NCBI GenBank assembly: GCA_014898415.1
Contig: RCTD01000016.1
Span: forward strand, 868,001 to 932,000
DNA length: 64,000 nt
Direction of reading: 5' to 3'
Source of the DNA: Stromatinia cepivora
Taxonomy: Eukaryota; Ascomycota; Leotiomycetes; Helotiales; Sclerotiniaceae
Under the pieces are notes generated by a model. It was given only the letters and a program-made list of their open reading frames with translations, did not search any database and was not told the origin of the DNA. The translations under genes and the position numbers were made by a program. Shown here in pieces: positions 11,892 through 23,420 of this stretch. Numbering within the stretch: the stretch's first letter is position 1; each line of letters begins with the position of its first letter.

Positions 11892-12716
11892 TATGAAGGA
11901 GAAGTATCAATATACAAAGCTTACTCCAATGAAGAAAAGATTATATGCGAAATCGCATTGAATACTATTGAAGTTCTTGTCAGTAAAGAGAAACTTCAAA
12001 GTCCTTTTGCTTTTGGCCTTACAAAATAACCTGATTCCTTAAAAGGTTCCCAAATACAATTTGCTACAATGATGCGGGTGGGGAATATTAACGCTAGTAC
12101 TAAGTCATACTAGTCCCAAATTGGCGTCAATTGGAATCAATTTCCCCACCATAAAAACATCAATTGAATTTTTGGATTTCAAATTTTCTTTCTTTTTTTT
12201 TTTCCTTAAAGTTGACACTCAGTGGACAGAAATTTATACTCATCGCGCCTACAATAACCGTGGACGAAGAGTTGAACAATCTGAGGAGAATAAATATGAC
12301 ACTTTCAAGAATTGGATGTTAAGCCGGTGCTTGAAAGAGCACCGGCTACTCAATTACAACTTCAGTCCCGTGGTGTCATAACATTCCATATATCTATCCA
12401 ATACCGAGTACTCACTCATATTTTGGAAAATATTCTTCCGGATCTCTCTCATTACATTATCTCTACGCCGACTCTATTCGATTGAAATCCTTGATAGAAG
12501 GAGCTTTCTTGTTTATAATTGAAATCATAAATATCATTCCTCATTCAATCTTTTGAGATATCACGCGATTCAATTTTCTTATCTGTGACTTTGAATCATT
12601 TCTCTTCCCATTGTTTAATTGAAGCTCAACAAACCTAACACCTACAAATCTCTACAGTATATCAGCGAGAACGACAATTTGGTTTTCTTACCTCTACTTA
12701 AACAATAACAATAGAC
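11892..12716. promoter_or_regulatory. Divergent intergenic region between TIM50 and the F-box-like gene
   Basis: 825 bp between two divergently transcribed genes, so it should contain both promoters. It contains a perfect 10-bp-stem hairpin (AGCCGGTGCT/AGCACCGGCT, loop of 6) at 12322-12347, and a 9-bp inverted repeat GGTGGGGAA (12077-12085) / TTCCCCACC (12142-12150). No recognised transcription-factor site. Confidence 0.5.
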
Positions 12717-13637
12717 ATGGCGCCGTCTATGAAGCAATATACTCTTACCATACGAAATCATCGTCGCGCGATAGCAAGCACGCCTGTATCTGGTACCACA
12801 ACTCCGAATTCATCCGCCTACCCTTCAGCTTATCCATCCGATGCTGAAGGCATCACTCCTATCACTTCTCGCAAAATCAAGCAACCCTTTCCATTTCTTT
12901 CTTTGCCTTCCGAACTTCGTACGAAGATTTACACTCTCATATTCGCCCCTTTCCCTCCAGTTATCGACCTCGACCCCACAACCTTTTCCATCATTCATCG
13001 TCACAAATTGCTCTCACTATTCCATGTCTGCAAACAAGTATACAATGAATCGTCGCACCACTTCTTTTCAACCTATACCTTCCGCATCTTCCCTGTCCAT
13101 CCAGGTCGCTATTTCAAGACAAAGAAACCCCTACTCGCACGTCTGCCATCTCATTATCGCAACTCTATCACCACACTTGAACTTCGTCTAGGTCCTGGCT
13201 GGAATAATCCGCCAAGAAGTTGGATTGTATCACCTTTACTTGGACTTTCCGATTGCACATCCGTTCGCGTTTTGAAGATATTCGTGGAATGTGATCCTTC
13301 GGACGCGATATTCAAGGGATTCAGAGTAGGCGATGGATTTTATGAGGGCTTTTGCCAGGAATTGTTAGAAGGGATATTCAGGGATGTGAAGGGAATTCAA
13401 ACTGTTGAATTCGATGCCTTTCCTGGTGTGAAGAGAAGCGGAGATATGATGAATGGGCTGCGAGAGGTGGTAGAGAGGCATAAAAAGGTTGTGGGATGGG
13501 GCCCTGAGAGGGGTTGGGGAGTTGAGAAACCTGGAGAGGGCAAAGAACGAATTTGGTTGGATGCTGTGCTTGTGCATGGAGTTGGAAGAGCGAGAGTTGT
13601 TCCAGCGGGAGTAGAGGGTATTATGGCCTCAGCTTGA
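12717..13637 (+). CDS. F-box-like protein of the fungal 'LPSELR' type
   Basis: Single exon, 306 residues, starting at ATG 12717. After a Ser/Thr/Pro-rich N-terminus of about 55 residues comes PFLSLPSELRTKIYTLIF, the helix pattern shared by F-box-like proteins that abound in filamentous ascomycetes. HKLLSLFHVCKQVYNESSHHFF follows, also typical of that group (leader plus 'L..VCkqvy.E' helix). The remainder has leucine/aromatic-rich segments but no countable repeats. F-box-type proteins link substrates to SCF ubiquitin ligases, but many members of this fungal group have no proven partner, so the role is unassigned. Confidence 0.75.
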   Translation: MAPSMKQYTLTIRNHRRAIASTPVSGTTTPNSSAYPSAYPSDAEGITPITSRKIKQPFPFLSLPSELRTKIYTLIFAPFPPVIDLDPTTFSIIHRHKLLSLFHVCKQVYNESSHHFFSTYTFRIFPVHPGRYFKTKKPLLARLPSHYRNSITTLELRLGPGWNNPPRSWIVSPLLGLSDCTSVRVLKIFVECDPSDAIFKGFRVGDGFYEGFCQELLEGIFRDVKGIQTVEFDAFPGVKRSGDMMNGLREVVERHKKVVGWGPERGWGVEKPGEGKERIWLDAVLVHGVGRARVVPAGVEGIMASA

Positions 13638-14759
13638 GTTACACCATACTTTTCCTGAAGCGCGGGGTATGATGACACGAATGGAATGAAGTTAACAACA
13701 ACACGATCGACGAATACAGTAGGCAATTGGCTTTCAGGGGAGATGGAATGTAACAGTTTGTAAAAATGGAGGAATGCATAAAGGAGCGGAATCCGGAAAT
13801 GGCACGCAGGCATGTAAAACTCCTCTTCATCTTGCACATAGTCTTGCTCAATACCACTTTATTCACAACTCTTTCAATCATGACAAATCTTTTTCCCTAC
13901 TCTCATGTCCCAGGATCCCAGCCACTAACGGCAGCCGCTCTGATTTCACGTCAAATACTAATTTATTTCAACACGACGACCGATAACTAGTTGAAACAGA
14001 ACTTAAAATGTTGCGTATATCGATTTCTTATGTCGAGTTTCTCATGTTATTTCTATACATTATTTGATATTTGAAATTACTGCAATGTTCACAATCGTTT
14101 CAATATTCAAAATCATCCCAATCTCCAGAAGTCTCTCATCATTAGATTGCAGTTCAGACTACCGAACACACTGATCTTAAGATCTCCTCCCTACTCCATA
14201 GCCCCTATTACAAATTCCAGGCTCTCCAACTTTCAATCCACTAATCAATGTATTCGCGGCGTCATCATCCTCTTTCTTGCTGACATGGACATAAATGGAT
14301 TGTTCATCTCATCATAGTCATTTTATAAGATAGACTATAAGATAGACACACGACCGCATCCTCGTTATCGTGGTCCATTGTCTGGATTTAGTGTTCCACG
14401 GACTCGCATCCGAGATGAGAGACGTCTGTCATGGATTCCTCAAGGGCGCTAAATCCGCTTCCTTTATTTGGACACACGAGGTCCATTAATACTTTTGGGG
14501 ATGTATCCAGATGGTATAGAAATTGGGTATTGTTTATTGGTTTGGGGTGAGAGGATTGGTGGGGTGAGGCTCCCTCTTTTAGGTGGAAGTAAATCGTAGA
14601 CTTATGGGATAGATCGCCGGAATTATACCTATCCGATGCGTCTATGCGAATCCACTATTTTCGAACTGATAGCTCATGACCTTTATAACTCTTTTCTCCC
14701 AGAAACACATTCTACAATCGCTTCGACGTAAAATGTATATTGATCGGCCAATATTCATA
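13638..14759. other. Intergenic, nothing recognised
   Basis: Open frames on the minus strand over 13.4-13.9 kb are antisense shadows of the preceding gene. No exon pair with sensible splice sites was seen. Confidence 0.5.
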
Positions 14760-14762
14760 TTA

Positions 14763-15358
14763 GGGCCTGTTTGGTAGCCGAAAAATTTCTGGTATATAGT
14801 ATTTGAAGGGTAGTATTTGACATATTATTGAATTCGTATTTGGTAGCCAGTATTTGAATATTAATATTCAATTATTAGTATTTATACTTATACAAATTTT
14901 CAAATATTAAATACTAGAAAAAAGGACCATTCAATATTTCATATACTACCTTTCGAAAATTTTGCAGGGTTTAGAAAGTCTGAAAATGAAAACTTAAAGT
15001 ATCTGAAAAGTCTGAAGAGTCTGAAAAGTCTAAAGATCTTAAATAGATAGAAATGAAAAATCAATTTTACTTTTTCTCAATTTGAATTCCTTTCCTCCTT
15101 CACCCTCTCCTTCTTTTCTTCTCCTTTTTTTACCTTTCCCTCCCCTCCCCTCCCTTCGTCAAATGTATCCTTATAAAATTCTACTTCCGAATCTGCCCAA
15201 ACCATTGGATAGATTCGAAAGGACTTTAGATGATACCGGAAATTAATTTCAAATACTCTGTAATATTTATATTCATTTCTACCAAACACTCTTATTATTG
15301 TAAATACTATCTTTCATATACTACCGGTCAATTTTTAATTCGGCTATCAAACACTACC
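14763..15358. mobile_element. MITE with TTA target duplication (PIF/Harbinger-like)
   Basis: The 5' end GGGCCTGTTTGGTAGCCGAA (14763-14782) matches the inverted 3' end (15339-15358) at 16 of 20 positions. Both are flanked by TTA (14760-14762 and 15359-15361). A 3-bp TTA/TAA duplication with GGGCCTGTTTGG-type termini is the pattern of PIF/Harbinger (Tourist-like) elements. Subterminal repeats of GTATTTG and its complement occur on both sides. At 596 bp without a transposase it is non-autonomous. Confidence 0.75.
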
Positions 15359-15439
15359 TTATATCATTGAACAAAACAGAAATTCCAGAAATTCCAGAAA
15401 TTCCCTCGGACAGATTTGGTGTAAAAGTTTATATGGGGT

Positions 15440-15483
15440 GTTGTTTTATTGTATTATATTGTATTGTATTACATTGTATTATG
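15440..15483. repeat. TTGTA-type microsatellite
   Basis: Imperfect run of TTGTATTA/ATTGTATTG units just beyond the MITE. Confidence 0.7.
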
Positions 15484-15733
15484 AGATTTGATTGATAGAT
15501 CCGGAAAGTTTTTTATTGCTGTGTTGACGTTATTGCTTTGCAGATCTCGGGAGTCATGGAGGGGATTCGATAGAGGTAAATAATTTTATATATGTATATA
15601 TGTTTTGAATATATTTTTTAGGCTGTAGTCTTAGTCTCAACATAAGAAAATATGAAAACTTACAGTACTATATAACACAACTTTCCACTTGGAATGCCAT
15701 GGTATATGATTCCCTTGACTACCTTACCAACGT

Positions 15734-17758
15734 TCACTCCGCAAACTCCGAAATCTGGACACCTTTCTGCCCAATCCTATTTTGAAGAAGTACCCAATCC
15801 CGTTTAAAGTCAATCTTAGCAATCAACGCCTTGTACTTCCAGTACGGGTACGGGAATCGATACACATGTCCTATTTTTGACTAAAAGCAATTTCCTATCA
15901 GCAAAATTCTCCTCATACATTCATCAACTATTAGAGTAGACTAATAGCCCCACTCACCCTATAATAACTCCTACACAATGGATTAGCAGGAGGTAACGTT
16001 GCCTGACCCGGTCGTAATGATAAAGTCCACTCCGTAACACGTTCCTCTTTGGGCATAATAGCATAACGGAAACTCCCAACGTTTTTCCGGAATAGGAATT
16101 CCGTAACGAGACAGGTGTGATGCGCTTGGAGTTCGAAGAGTTCCATTACGCTGGTTTCGAATGAGGAGGAATTGGGTCCGAGGAAATTGAAGTAGTTTGG
16201 GAAGTCGTCTACTGCAACACCTTTTGATTGTTAGTACTGATGTGGAGATGTTTGGAAGCGGAGATATTATGACATACCGTAGAGGGAATATAATTCGGGT
16301 TGGTATTTTTCAGCTAATAGTTGACCGGTGCGTCCTCGCGTTGGAACTGGGAGTCCGAAATCTACGGGGTTGTAACCTGGTGATTTGTTAATGATTTCGT
16401 CCGAATTATGTCGAGGTATATCTGGATAACTTACCAGTACCCCAAATCAATACATCTATCTTTCTTTCTATCTCATCGCCCGTTTCAGCGTTCTTAAAAA
16501 TGATACCCTCCTCTGTGATTCCTATGACGGCATCCGTGACAAGTTCTACATTATCTTTTGTGAAGATGGAGAAGTAGTTGTCGAGAACCATTGGACGTTT
16601 GCATCCAAATACATCTTTGGACTCCAGTTTGCGACGTAGAGTTTCATCTTTGATTTGGTTGTGGAGATGATTTTTGGTCATGGCAATTACCTTTTTTTTG
16701 GAGCCATGACCCAGGATTAAATACTTGTTTGCGCAGAATTCCATCCTATAAAGGATGTTGAATGAGAATTGATCCCAAAAAGGTCGAAGATTTTTCAACT
16801 CACCTTTTTCACAAAAAACCATCGATGGCAACGCATAGTAAACGGAAAATAAGCAAACAAAAACTTCTTAAACCATCCAGAAATAGTATCAACTCGAGGC
16901 AAAACATGTCCCGGACTTCTTTGATACACAATCAAGGATTTTACGTCCGGATAGATATTCGGAATAAATTGGCAAGCGGAAGGTCCTGTTCCAATAATAG
17001 CAACTGACTTGTCTTTTAGGTCAGCATTTTTTGGCCAGTCTATGGAATGCCACTGTTCGCCTCTAAATGTATCGATGCCGGGTACATCGGCCTTTTTTGG
17101 TACGGTAAAAGCTCCCGCAGCGCTAATTAGCTAGATTGGGAATCAGAAACCAGCTAGATCAGTCCACGGTAAAATGGGAACATACCACATGACAACTCCA
17201 TATCTTTCTAGTATCGATTTTAAGATCTATGGTCTCAACAAACCACAATAATCGGGAGTCATCCCATGTAGCGCTGACGATTTCTGTGTTGAAAGTTGTA
17301 GATTTGTCCAGCTGATATCGTAAGGCTACACTCTCAAAGTACTCTCAAATCTCTGGCTGTGGAGCAAAAGTCCTACTCCAATCTTTTCAAATGTATCAGT
17401 GGTTAGCAAGTACTCGTTACGTTAATGAGAAGAATCCCAAATATGGCAGCCCTGGCAAAGGTATACACTATTATAGTTGGGATCCAAAGCACAAGCACTC
17501 ACAAGGATTCAAAGCCCAACTAATCTGATACTCGTGACTGGGGATATCACACGCAGCTCCCGGATACGTATTCCTCCACCATACACCACCATATGCACCA
17601 TTCCGATCCAATATATGAAATTCTTCCAGTGGAAGAACTTTTTCACGAATAAATGAGCATCCTTGAATAATACCTGCAGCACCAGCTCCGAGAATGATGG
17701 CAAAGCGATGATCATCTGCTTGTAAAGCGCTAACTGGTGTTTTGTTCTCCATATTCAT
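15734..17758 (-). pseudogene. Baeyer-Villiger-type flavin monooxygenase, inactivated
   Basis: Type I Baeyer-Villiger monooxygenases use FAD and NADPH to insert oxygen next to a carbonyl. ATG 17758 opens exon 1 (17758-17503) with the FAD Rossmann motif GAGAAGI and GGVWWRNTYPGAACD. Exon 2 is 17382-17186; exon 3 (17130-16804) holds the family fingerprint FRGEQWH...W and the NADPH motif GTGPSACQ. Further exons lead through GCKRPMVLDNYF, VLIWGTG and TGQLLAEKYQP to a TGA at 15734. Two lesions: TGA at 17347-17345 inside the conserved APQPEI.EYFE segment (most likely CGA to TGA), and a frame slip at an eight-A run (plus-strand T run 16692-16699) between GSWLQKK and VIAMTKNHLH. All other exons and splice sites look healthy, so decay is recent. 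It lies in the same block as the PKS remnant and may have acted on its product. Confidence 0.85.
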
Positions 17759-18742
17759 GGAGACAAACGCGAGGTTGTCAAGCGAGTATTCGAAAATTCA
17801 AATCAAAAGAAGAGCAAGTAAAAATTAGAAATTAATTTGTGTTACCCTTCCTTTACTTACATATCTGGAGCTTTGATATGATATCGCCAGAAAAGTGGGA
17901 ATGGCATCCTCGTATGCAAGATAGCTATTCGTGCGGCCAGAAAGTATGTCGACAGCAGTTAAGCATATACCACGAGGTGGTAAACTACAAGGGGGATAGT
18001 AGCCCATATTTAGGTGGAGTGTGATATACTTTCTGGCAGCACGACTAATGTCATTTTACAATTTTGAATAGCAATAACTGAGAATAATCATAGCAATTGG
18101 GAACCATGATACTAATATTCGGAGTCTTGGCCATGTATGAGTGGGGCTCCATCAACTCGGTCACCGAGCCGCTCGGTCGCTGATATTATGATAATACAGG
18201 CACGACAGCCAGTATTTGAAGTCGACAGCGATAGTTTTGATATGTGTAAAACATCTTTGTATACCTCAACCAGGTGTTTGGAATTGGGTAGATAGTACTG
18301 GTCTGGACCGTTTTGGAAAGGTTTGCTTATTTACAAGTGTGGTCAACAAGACGGTTAATCGGTCATTCGTTAAGGCATTTGAGATGACTCCCCTATTAGA
18401 TATAAACCTTGCCGAGTCAGGATTGGCATAAAATATAGGCTAATCAACCATTGAAAACCCATATATACCAACAGAGTCAATGATTGACTGTTGATTCCTG
18501 GCTGTCTCCAAATCTAAAGGGTCCGAGCTTTTAGTGCGGACTCCGAAGTTTTTCTTGAACTTTAAGCTTGTTTTCAGTGTCCACTCTTAAGATGGAGAAG
18601 GATTTGGCCAAAGTGTCTTTATATTGTGGTTCTTTACTACCAAGCCGCTAACCCAGGGTCTAGCCGAACAGCTCATATCACCTCCAATACCCGACTTCCT
18701 CTCAACCTACTGCTTGCCTACAAACACTGAAATTCATGTCTT
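17759..18742. other. Intergenic between the monooxygenase and the NmrA-like gene
   Basis: No coding frame is supported. As both neighbours are on the minus strand, the right half of this region is the 3' flank of the NmrA-like gene and the left half the promoter of the monooxygenase. Confidence 0.5.
18156..18168. promoter_or_regulatory. Candidate Zn2Cys6 regulator site (CGG-N3-CCG palindrome)
   Basis: CTCGGT-C-ACCGAG is a 13-bp palindrome containing inverted CGG triplets three bases apart, followed at 18172-18177 by another CTCGGT. Inverted CGG triplets are the classic target of fungal Zn2Cys6 cluster regulators. It lies about 400 bp upstream of the monooxygenase start. Function is inferred only. 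Confidence 0.35.
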
Positions 18743-19956
18743 TCATTGTCCCCCCGATGATGCTTTTTCCCGGGATAACAGTACCTGAGCCCTCATAGCA
18801 TCCTCTACTGATAGAGGCACTATTTCTGGAAACAGCTCGTTAAGATAAACAGAGTTAGGAACCATGACATCGAAGCTAAATGCGCCCGCCTCGAACCAAT
18901 CTCCATGCTCTTTCAACGAGGCAGAGTATGCAGCCCGATAGGTCGGCGCCTCGATGACCTGCCCAGCGAGAATAGAGGAGGGATCATCTGTGATTGTAAA
19001 CTTTTCACCTATGCAACGTTAGATATAGCTCTCTTTCTTGGAACTGGAAGAGCCCCGTATTGAAGATTGTTATCATTCTTCCCTGCTATCAATGCAACAA
19101 GGGGCACGGGAAAAACAGGCGTAAAAACTTACCAGCAACTTTTCCCAGTATTTCCACCACGTCATGCCAGGATTTACGATCTCCGACCATATAACTCCTC
19201 TTTTCCCACTTCTCTAACGAAAGACTGGCGACTATAAAGCGAGCTACGTCTCTGGTATGTGTCATAACGAGGGGTACTTTACCCGTACCTATTAGTACCG
19301 CGGATTTATTAGGGATATCAAAGAAGTTGATTGCAGCAGCGAGGTGAGAAGGCACTGCCGGCATGCTTAAGTAATCCAAAAACAAGCCATTGACAAATGA
19401 AGTGTATTCGAGATGTGTCTTGGCAAGTTCAGTAATAGCAATTGTTTTGAGGGCGGTAGTTGGGCGTGTTAACGCGTGCCTGGGAGTTTGTTAAAATTCA
19501 TGTTCAAGTTATTCCATACCGAAGCATGGAGAGAGGAGGTCTCAGGGGATCGAAAATATGCTTACTTCTCCTCGTAATTGCTTCCATATTCACTAGGTAC
19601 AAACCTCTTGACAGATTTGGAGGCGGCAGCGGCATGAACCAGGTTTACTTGAGCATCACAGTGTTCCTGAGAAACAATACAGAGTGCCGAAATCACGGTA
19701 TGGATTTTATGCTCATCAAGGACTTTTGAGATAGATGAAATATCCGAGTAGTCAATTTGAACGACTTCCACTTTTTTCTCCGTAGCAAATGCCGAATTCT
19801 CCTACTTTTCATATCAGAGGTTGTTGAAACAGGGCTTCAGAAAATGAGCACATTTCTACTTAGCAAAATAAATTCATGTTGACTTTGCTGCTTGAGTGCG
19901 TCGATGATGGCATATCCAACTCCGCCAGTTCCGCCTGCGACTGCAACTTTGACCAT
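18743..19956 (-). CDS. NmrA-like NAD(P)-binding reductase (isoflavone-reductase type)
   Basis: The start ATG at 19956 gives MVKVAVAGGTGGVGYAIIDA, the NmrA/isoflavone-reductase Rossmann motif GGTGGVG near the N-terminus. Four exons join in phase: after a short intron ENSAFATEKKVEVVQIDYSD; VKRFVPSEYGSNYEEK at the end of exon 2; KHALTRPTTALKT opening exon 3; and after a GTAAGT...TAG intron GEKFTITDD through to a stop at 18743, about 320 residues. No stops or frameshifts seen. The segment RFVPSEYGSNY is typical of fungal members that act in secondary metabolism or redox sensing. The first intron appears to use a weak donor, GTGCTC, which could reduce splicing. It is the only gene of the 15.7-27.2 kb block without a clear lesion. 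Confidence 0.8.
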
Positions 19957-20615
19957 GATTGTTTTTGTGGGATAGCGTACTACTAATGCTAGAAATTTCT
20001 GGGGAAATGGTGAAGAGAATGCAAATCTGGAGAAATTGATAACAAGACTATACATAAACTAGACGCATTTTTGTCATTTATATAACCATGCTAATGCAAG
20101 GATGTGGGTATTTCTCGGAACCCGAGAATAACATCTAAAGTTTCGGGTCGAAGTACCTTCGAATTGAAATATTACGTGGCAGCTTTGCAACATTACTGGA
20201 ATTCTCCAGATCACCAAGTCTTTTAAAAGATTTAATGTTATCCTAGCTACTTCAGCCGTGTTTTCTTGACACGCTATGACAGTCAAAAGTCCATAGTAGA
20301 ATGAGAGTTCTTGGGATATAAGAGTTTTATCTGAGCTTGCCTCTCTACTAGTAATTTTTTATTAATTATTTGTTGGATCAATAATCAATGGAGTATCTCC
20401 TGCTAACATTTACAAAAGGAAAGTATCCCCAAACTCTTCCTAAAGTATGGCTTTTGCGGCAAAGAAAAATCACATGAACGGTACTATAGAGTCAAGGGAA
20501 TTAACTTTGCATTTGATCAAAGGCTGAACGATGGTCTAGGCTACTAAGAAACGAGATGTGGAAAGAACGAGAGCTCATATTCATGCGTCTCTACTGTCTA
20601 CCGGCTATATAATGT
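19957..20615. other. Intergenic, nothing recognised
   Basis: Presumed promoter of the NmrA-like gene and 3' flank of the PKS remnant. No coding frame supported. Confidence 0.5.
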
Positions 20616-23420
20616 TTACTTTCTCTCAAGCAGGCCTTTGGAAATGTGTTCTGCGACAGTCTCAACCCGCGTATTTTTATCCATAAGTACAACGAAGAGA
20701 ACGTCAATCTTAAATGGCCGAAAAATGTCGTTTCGAAGCTCGGCAGCAAGCATGGACTCGTTCCCTAAATCAGCCAACAATGTAGTGATTTGAAGCTCAG
20801 TGGAGGCCATCAACAGAAGACATGCCAGCCGCTCTGCTACCGCCGTTCCCACAGCCTCTACTAGGACTCGTCGGGAGTAGTCTTATTTGTGTTCGCAGCA
20901 AGTGCTGTAGCTATACTCGGTGGATAGCTACCGTCGTCCGCAGAATTAGCTCCCTTCGCACCCGCTCCTGTAGCTTCAGCGAGCGCGTTAGCTAGAAACA
21001 TACAAAAAGGGTCTTCAAGTGCATTAATTCTGTGCATAAAGCTAGCCTCGCGCATTTTCTGAAACCCGGAGAGTTCGAGTCCGATCAGAATGTGACTCTC
21101 CATGTGATGTTCCGCTCCGACCCCTGCATCTACAACTGAGGCGTTATCTGCGGATGGAGGATTCAAAGATAAATCCAAGATGAGAAGGAAATCCTCTTCC
21201 GTCAAAGAATGTAACCCTTTCCGGATAATCACAGCTTCAATCTCAGGCCTTTCATGAAGATAACCAACTTCGGATATCATACCCAAACCTACTGAGATTC
21301 CGGTAAGCTTTAAACGAGTTGAGGAATGCGCCTGAGGCATAGTAATTGCTTTCTGTAGCAACGCCAATAGTTCCAGATATGGAGCTTAACATGAGAAAGA
21401 AGTCAAGCTGAGAGTCTCTGTCACGGAGTGCATTGTGAAGATTCCACGTCCCTTTACCTTGAACTTTTTGGCTGATTCCTTCATGCCAGGAGTCGCATAC
21501 CATCTCATTAAATAGAGCCACCTGAGATTATGTGAGCTAATTATAAGGTAAAAACACGGAAATACTTATGTGAATGCTCATACATAGCAACTTGTATAAC
21601 ACCTCCAATTGGAAGATTGATAGCCGAGACCGCCCGTTTGACAGAGTCGTAATCTGTAACACTTCCGCGGATGACGACGATGTTGGCACCTGATGCCTGA
21701 AGATGATCGACCAAATTTCTAGCTTCTGGCTTATCGGTCCCAGATCGCCCCATGAAAATGAAGTTGCTGGGCACCACGCTGCAACATCCATCGAGATAAA
21801 CTTCTACCGAGGCCACCCAGGCATCCCACTAGAATATATGCTTTCTTGGAGCTCAACTTGGTTTGATATTTCTTTGGAACCACCTAAAAATCTCATTAGT
21901 AACTGTAAATAATGGTCCACCGTCTTTACTCACGGGGATAGTGGCTTGCTGGTCGAATGATATGACCACTCCTCCGATACGCGTGCTCAAGGCAAAGTAC
22001 CGAAATGCTTGGGTGATTTCTGATACTGGAAATGTCTTCAAAGGAGTAATAGGTTTAATGCTTTTGCATCGAAGCAATTCCATAGTCCTTTTCAGGAGTC
22101 TGCTCTTGCGTTAGCCAGTGGAGCCAGCGATCTAGATGTATTTAAGTAAAATAACCTGTGCCACATCTGATGGTGTGACTCGTAATTGGACCAATAAAGA
22201 TCAGTAAGGTCGAAGGCCGTAAAGGTCGCTCCCCTTCCAAATACACGCATATCTAGTTTTCCACTTTCAAATATATCGCGCTTACCAATCTCCATAAAGG
22301 TGCCAAACTCTGAGCAGGCTTGCCAACTTTCATGGAGAAGATCACCCGTGAGAGAATTCAGCACATAGCTGTTTCGGAATTTGTACCACGTGATAATATG
22401 GAGGCGTAGTTGAGCCGCGAATCGGAAACTGTCTAATAGATAGCTTTTGCACGTTGCCCCAAAGCGAGATGTGGACCAATTTCTATTATCTGATAGGTTC
22501 CTGTTGAGAAGAGTAATTGCATCGCACTGTGGAATAGTACGGGTGATTCCAGGTTTTTTCACCAGTAAGCGGGTGTGCTAACCACATCTTCAGTTGCAAA
22601 TTGGGATGTTACGGAGGAGAACATGGAAATCTCGCTTCCTGCAAACCTTGCAAACCTGGGGTTATGGCCATTGGCCTGACGATTCAAAAATGTTGGAACC
22701 AATAAATCTTGGCCTGCAGGTTCCATTAGAGTCGAGTGATAAGCTTTATTATCTGTTTTCAACTTTCTAACGAAAACATTCCGATCTTGTAAGTCAGCCA
22801 GTAAGATATCCAGTCCAGCTGGCTCTCCACTAACTGTGGTACTATCTGGAGAATTGAAACAAGCAACACTAATTTGCTTTTGGAGGTCAAAGTCCTTGAT
22901 GAGCTTTGATGCGATTTCAGCTGCGAGATCAATGGCGATGATGCCGCCATTAACACATGTCGTAGATACCGAGACCAAGATAGTATGCGACTTCAATGGC
23001 TTCTTCTGCTGTCAAAAAGCGGGCAGCAAATGCTACACATATCTCACCTACATACTCAACTTAAATTTAATTCACAGCTGCTTGACTTCAGACTGACTAG
23101 AAGAGTGCCCAATGACTGCAGTTGGCTTTACATTCCATTCTTGCAATAATTCAACTAATGCAAACTGAATTGTGGTACAAATTGGCTGAGAACGTGATGC
23201 CAAATTGAGCTAGTGTGCTCGCTATCCAAAATAGTTTCCATGGATGATGCATTAGATACAATTAAGGGTTTGGTCTTGATTTTGGAAAAGGAACGTACCT
23301 TCTAGTGTCCATTGTGGTGGGCTTGGTAGGGTTCTCAAGTGCAAGTCGAGGTGTCGAATTGCCTTTGAAAATGTTGGAAAGCGAGTCAGTAGCTCACGAC
23401 CCATTCCAGGCCATACGAAT
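20616..23420 (-). pseudogene. Highly reducing polyketide synthase, truncated and frameshifted
   Basis: Reading on the minus strand: acyltransferase start (WPGMGRELLTRFPTFSKAI, near 23415-23330), AT core ([23 protein letters not shown] near 23110), AT middle (ACFNSPDSTTVSGE), AT end (SPVLFHSAMQLLF); then the end of an enoyl-reductase domain (LNSLTGDLLHESW, FMEIGKRDI, TPLKTFPVSEITQAFRYF); ketoreductase (FIFMGRSGTDKPEAR, WNLHNALRDRDSQLDFF, SVGLGMISEVGYLHE); acyl carrier protein (LADLGNESMLAAELR). This order is a fungal highly reducing PKS. Missing: the whole ketosynthase, the dehydratase, any methyltransferase and the first part of the ER (about 50 bp separate AT from late ER). Lesions include TGA at 22561-22559 where AT reads YW.KNLESP, frameshifts inside KR (near 21310) and before the ACP (near 20860), and GHSSGE altered to GHSSSE if the 51-nt intron there is real. 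The ACP attachment serine is kept. Confidence 0.9.

Noticed and set aside
13397..13837. 146-codon minus-strand frame
   Set aside because: Lies antisense to the end of the F-box-like gene; no splice sites or conserved motif.
15077..15289. 70-codon minus-strand frame with a Lys/Glu-rich end
   Set aside because: Falls inside the TTA-flanked MITE, in a pyrimidine-rich stretch; not a gene.
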